Shown piece by piece: positions 7,237 through 7,459 of a stretch of DNA of 7,459 nt. The stretch is taken from assembly GCA_020847775.1 (NCBI GenBank), contig JADLBI010000226.1:1-7459 (forward strand), read 5' to 3'. The translations under genes and the position numbers were made by a program. Each line of letters begins with the position of its first letter. The stretch's first letter is position 1. The notes beneath the pieces were generated by a model. The model saw nothing but the letters and a program-made list of their open reading frames with translations. It was not told the origin of the DNA and did no database searches. This stretch comes from Opitutaceae bacterium (lineage in GTDB: Bacteria > Verrucomicrobiota > Verrucomicrobiia > Opitutales > Opitutaceae).

Positions 7237-7263
7237 TCACCGCACAAACCCCGTCCGGCGCAA
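7210..7263 (+). repeat. Three copies of GCGCAA in the divergent intergenic region
   Basis: GCGCAA occurs at 7210-7215, 7220-7225 and 7258-7263. The first two are exactly 10 bases apart, about one helical turn, and the second is half of the 14-bp palindrome. The third ends 11 bases before the start codon of the plus-strand gene. Such phasing can mark extra half-sites for a DNA-binding protein. In a GC-rich background a six-base repeat can also recur by chance. Confidence 0.35.
7215..7228. promoter_or_regulatory. Perfect 14-bp palindrome, candidate operator
   Basis: AGTTTGCGCAAACT reads the same on both strands over all 14 bases; the symmetry stops at the next pair. It lies in the 80-base divergent intergenic region, between the -35 and -10 elements proposed for the plus-strand gene and upstream of the coaE start. 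That is a classic place for a dimeric repressor. The core TTTGCGCAAA resembles sites used by several helix-turn-helix families, but I cannot name the regulator. It could act on both divergent genes. Confidence 0.5.
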
Positions 7264-7274
7264 ATCCTAAGCAG

Positions 7275-7459
7275 ATGCCCCTCTCGATCAACTCCAAAGA
7301 CCCGGCCGTCGTCGCCGATTTCGTCATCACCCGTTTCAAGGTCATGCATCCGCGCCATCGCGTGACGTTTCTGCGCCAATTGCTCACGGACATAACGGCC
7401 ATTTTCACCGGTCGGCATCCCGATTTTCAAGCCAACGATCTGCGCTATCACGACTACGA
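7275..7459 (+). CDS. Probable HD-domain metal-dependent phosphohydrolase, N-terminal fragment
   Basis: A divergent gene cut off by the right edge after 61 complete codons and two bases. The frame from ATG 7275 is open to the end. The peptide begins MPLSINSKDPAVVADFVI, continues with an amphipathic helical stretch rich in His/Arg (VMHPRHRVTFLRQLLTDITA) and ends with NDLRYHDY. A Tyr-His-Asp at the end of such a helical lead-in suggests the start of an HD-type or cyclic-nucleotide-phosphodiesterase-type metal-binding core, where this His or His-Asp would bind the metal. The remaining ligands would lie outside the window, so this call rests mainly on one short motif. The substrate cannot be predicted. 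It is separated by 80 bases from the divergent coaE and has a plausible promoter with a palindrome in its spacer. The Shine-Dalgarno sequence is weak (AAGCAG directly before the ATG). Confidence 0.6.
   Translation, partial: MPLSINSKDPAVVADFVITRFKVMHPRHRVTFLRQLLTDITAIFTGRHPDFQANDLRYHDY

Noticed and set aside
6626..7270. A 214-codon plus-strand open frame almost exactly opposite coaE
   Set aside because: Ser/Arg-rich shadow translation; the minus-strand frame has all CoaE motifs, and nothing in the plus frame resembles a protein family.
1..7459. Mobile elements, CRISPR arrays, tRNA genes, toxin-antitoxin or defence genes
   Set aside because: No spaced direct repeats, terminal inverted repeats, transposase or nuclease motifs, or tRNA-like cloverleaf were found by eye; base composition is even through the window.

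Overview
The window looks like a chromosomal housekeeping region of a moderately GC-rich Gram-negative bacterium. My best guess is the PVC superphylum, probably Verrucomicrobiota of the Opitutaceae type. The reasons are: a Rho factor with a long low-complexity N-terminal extension and a P-loop reading APPRTGKT; coaE placed directly upstream of rho, an order I also recall from Chlamydiae (polA-coaE-rho); a type IV pilus motor cluster; and almost no Shine-Dalgarno sequences. This assignment is inference from a few proteins, not a database match.

Layout. Nearly everything is on the minus strand and reads right to left as one tightly packed series: coaE (dephospho-CoA kinase, 7194-6592), 21 bases, rho (termination factor, 6570-4765), 17 bases, a first GspE/PilB-family ATPase (4747-3047), 18 bases, pilT (retraction ATPase, 3028-1946), 12 bases, a second GspE/PilB-family ATPase (1933-242), 2 bases, then the first 79 codons of a PilC/GspF inner-membrane platform protein that runs off the left edge. 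At the right edge a divergent plus-strand gene begins at 7275. Only its first 61 codons are present, and it looks like an HD-type metal-dependent phosphohydrolase.

The only real intergenic space is the 80 bases between coaE and the divergent gene (7195-7274). It holds a perfect 14-bp palindrome, three copies of GCGCAA, and a plausible plus-strand promoter whose spacer contains the palindrome. No other non-coding gap is longer than 21 bases. I saw no tRNA, rRNA, CRISPR array, insertion sequence or rho-independent terminator.

How the genes work together. The four left-hand genes form the cytoplasmic motor and membrane platform of a type IV pilus or related type II secretion-like machine: extension ATPase(s), retraction ATPase and platform. 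Two complete, intact extension-type ATPases flanking one PilT and sharing one PilC is the most notable feature. They are probably paralogues that have diverged at the segment just before Walker B. coaE and rho are housekeeping genes that seem to share the transcription unit. I found no clearly undescribed system here. The points most worth following are the duplicated motor, the Rho extension and altered RNA-binding site, the substituted PilT C-terminal motif, the missing Shine-Dalgarno sites and the palindrome in the divergent promoter.
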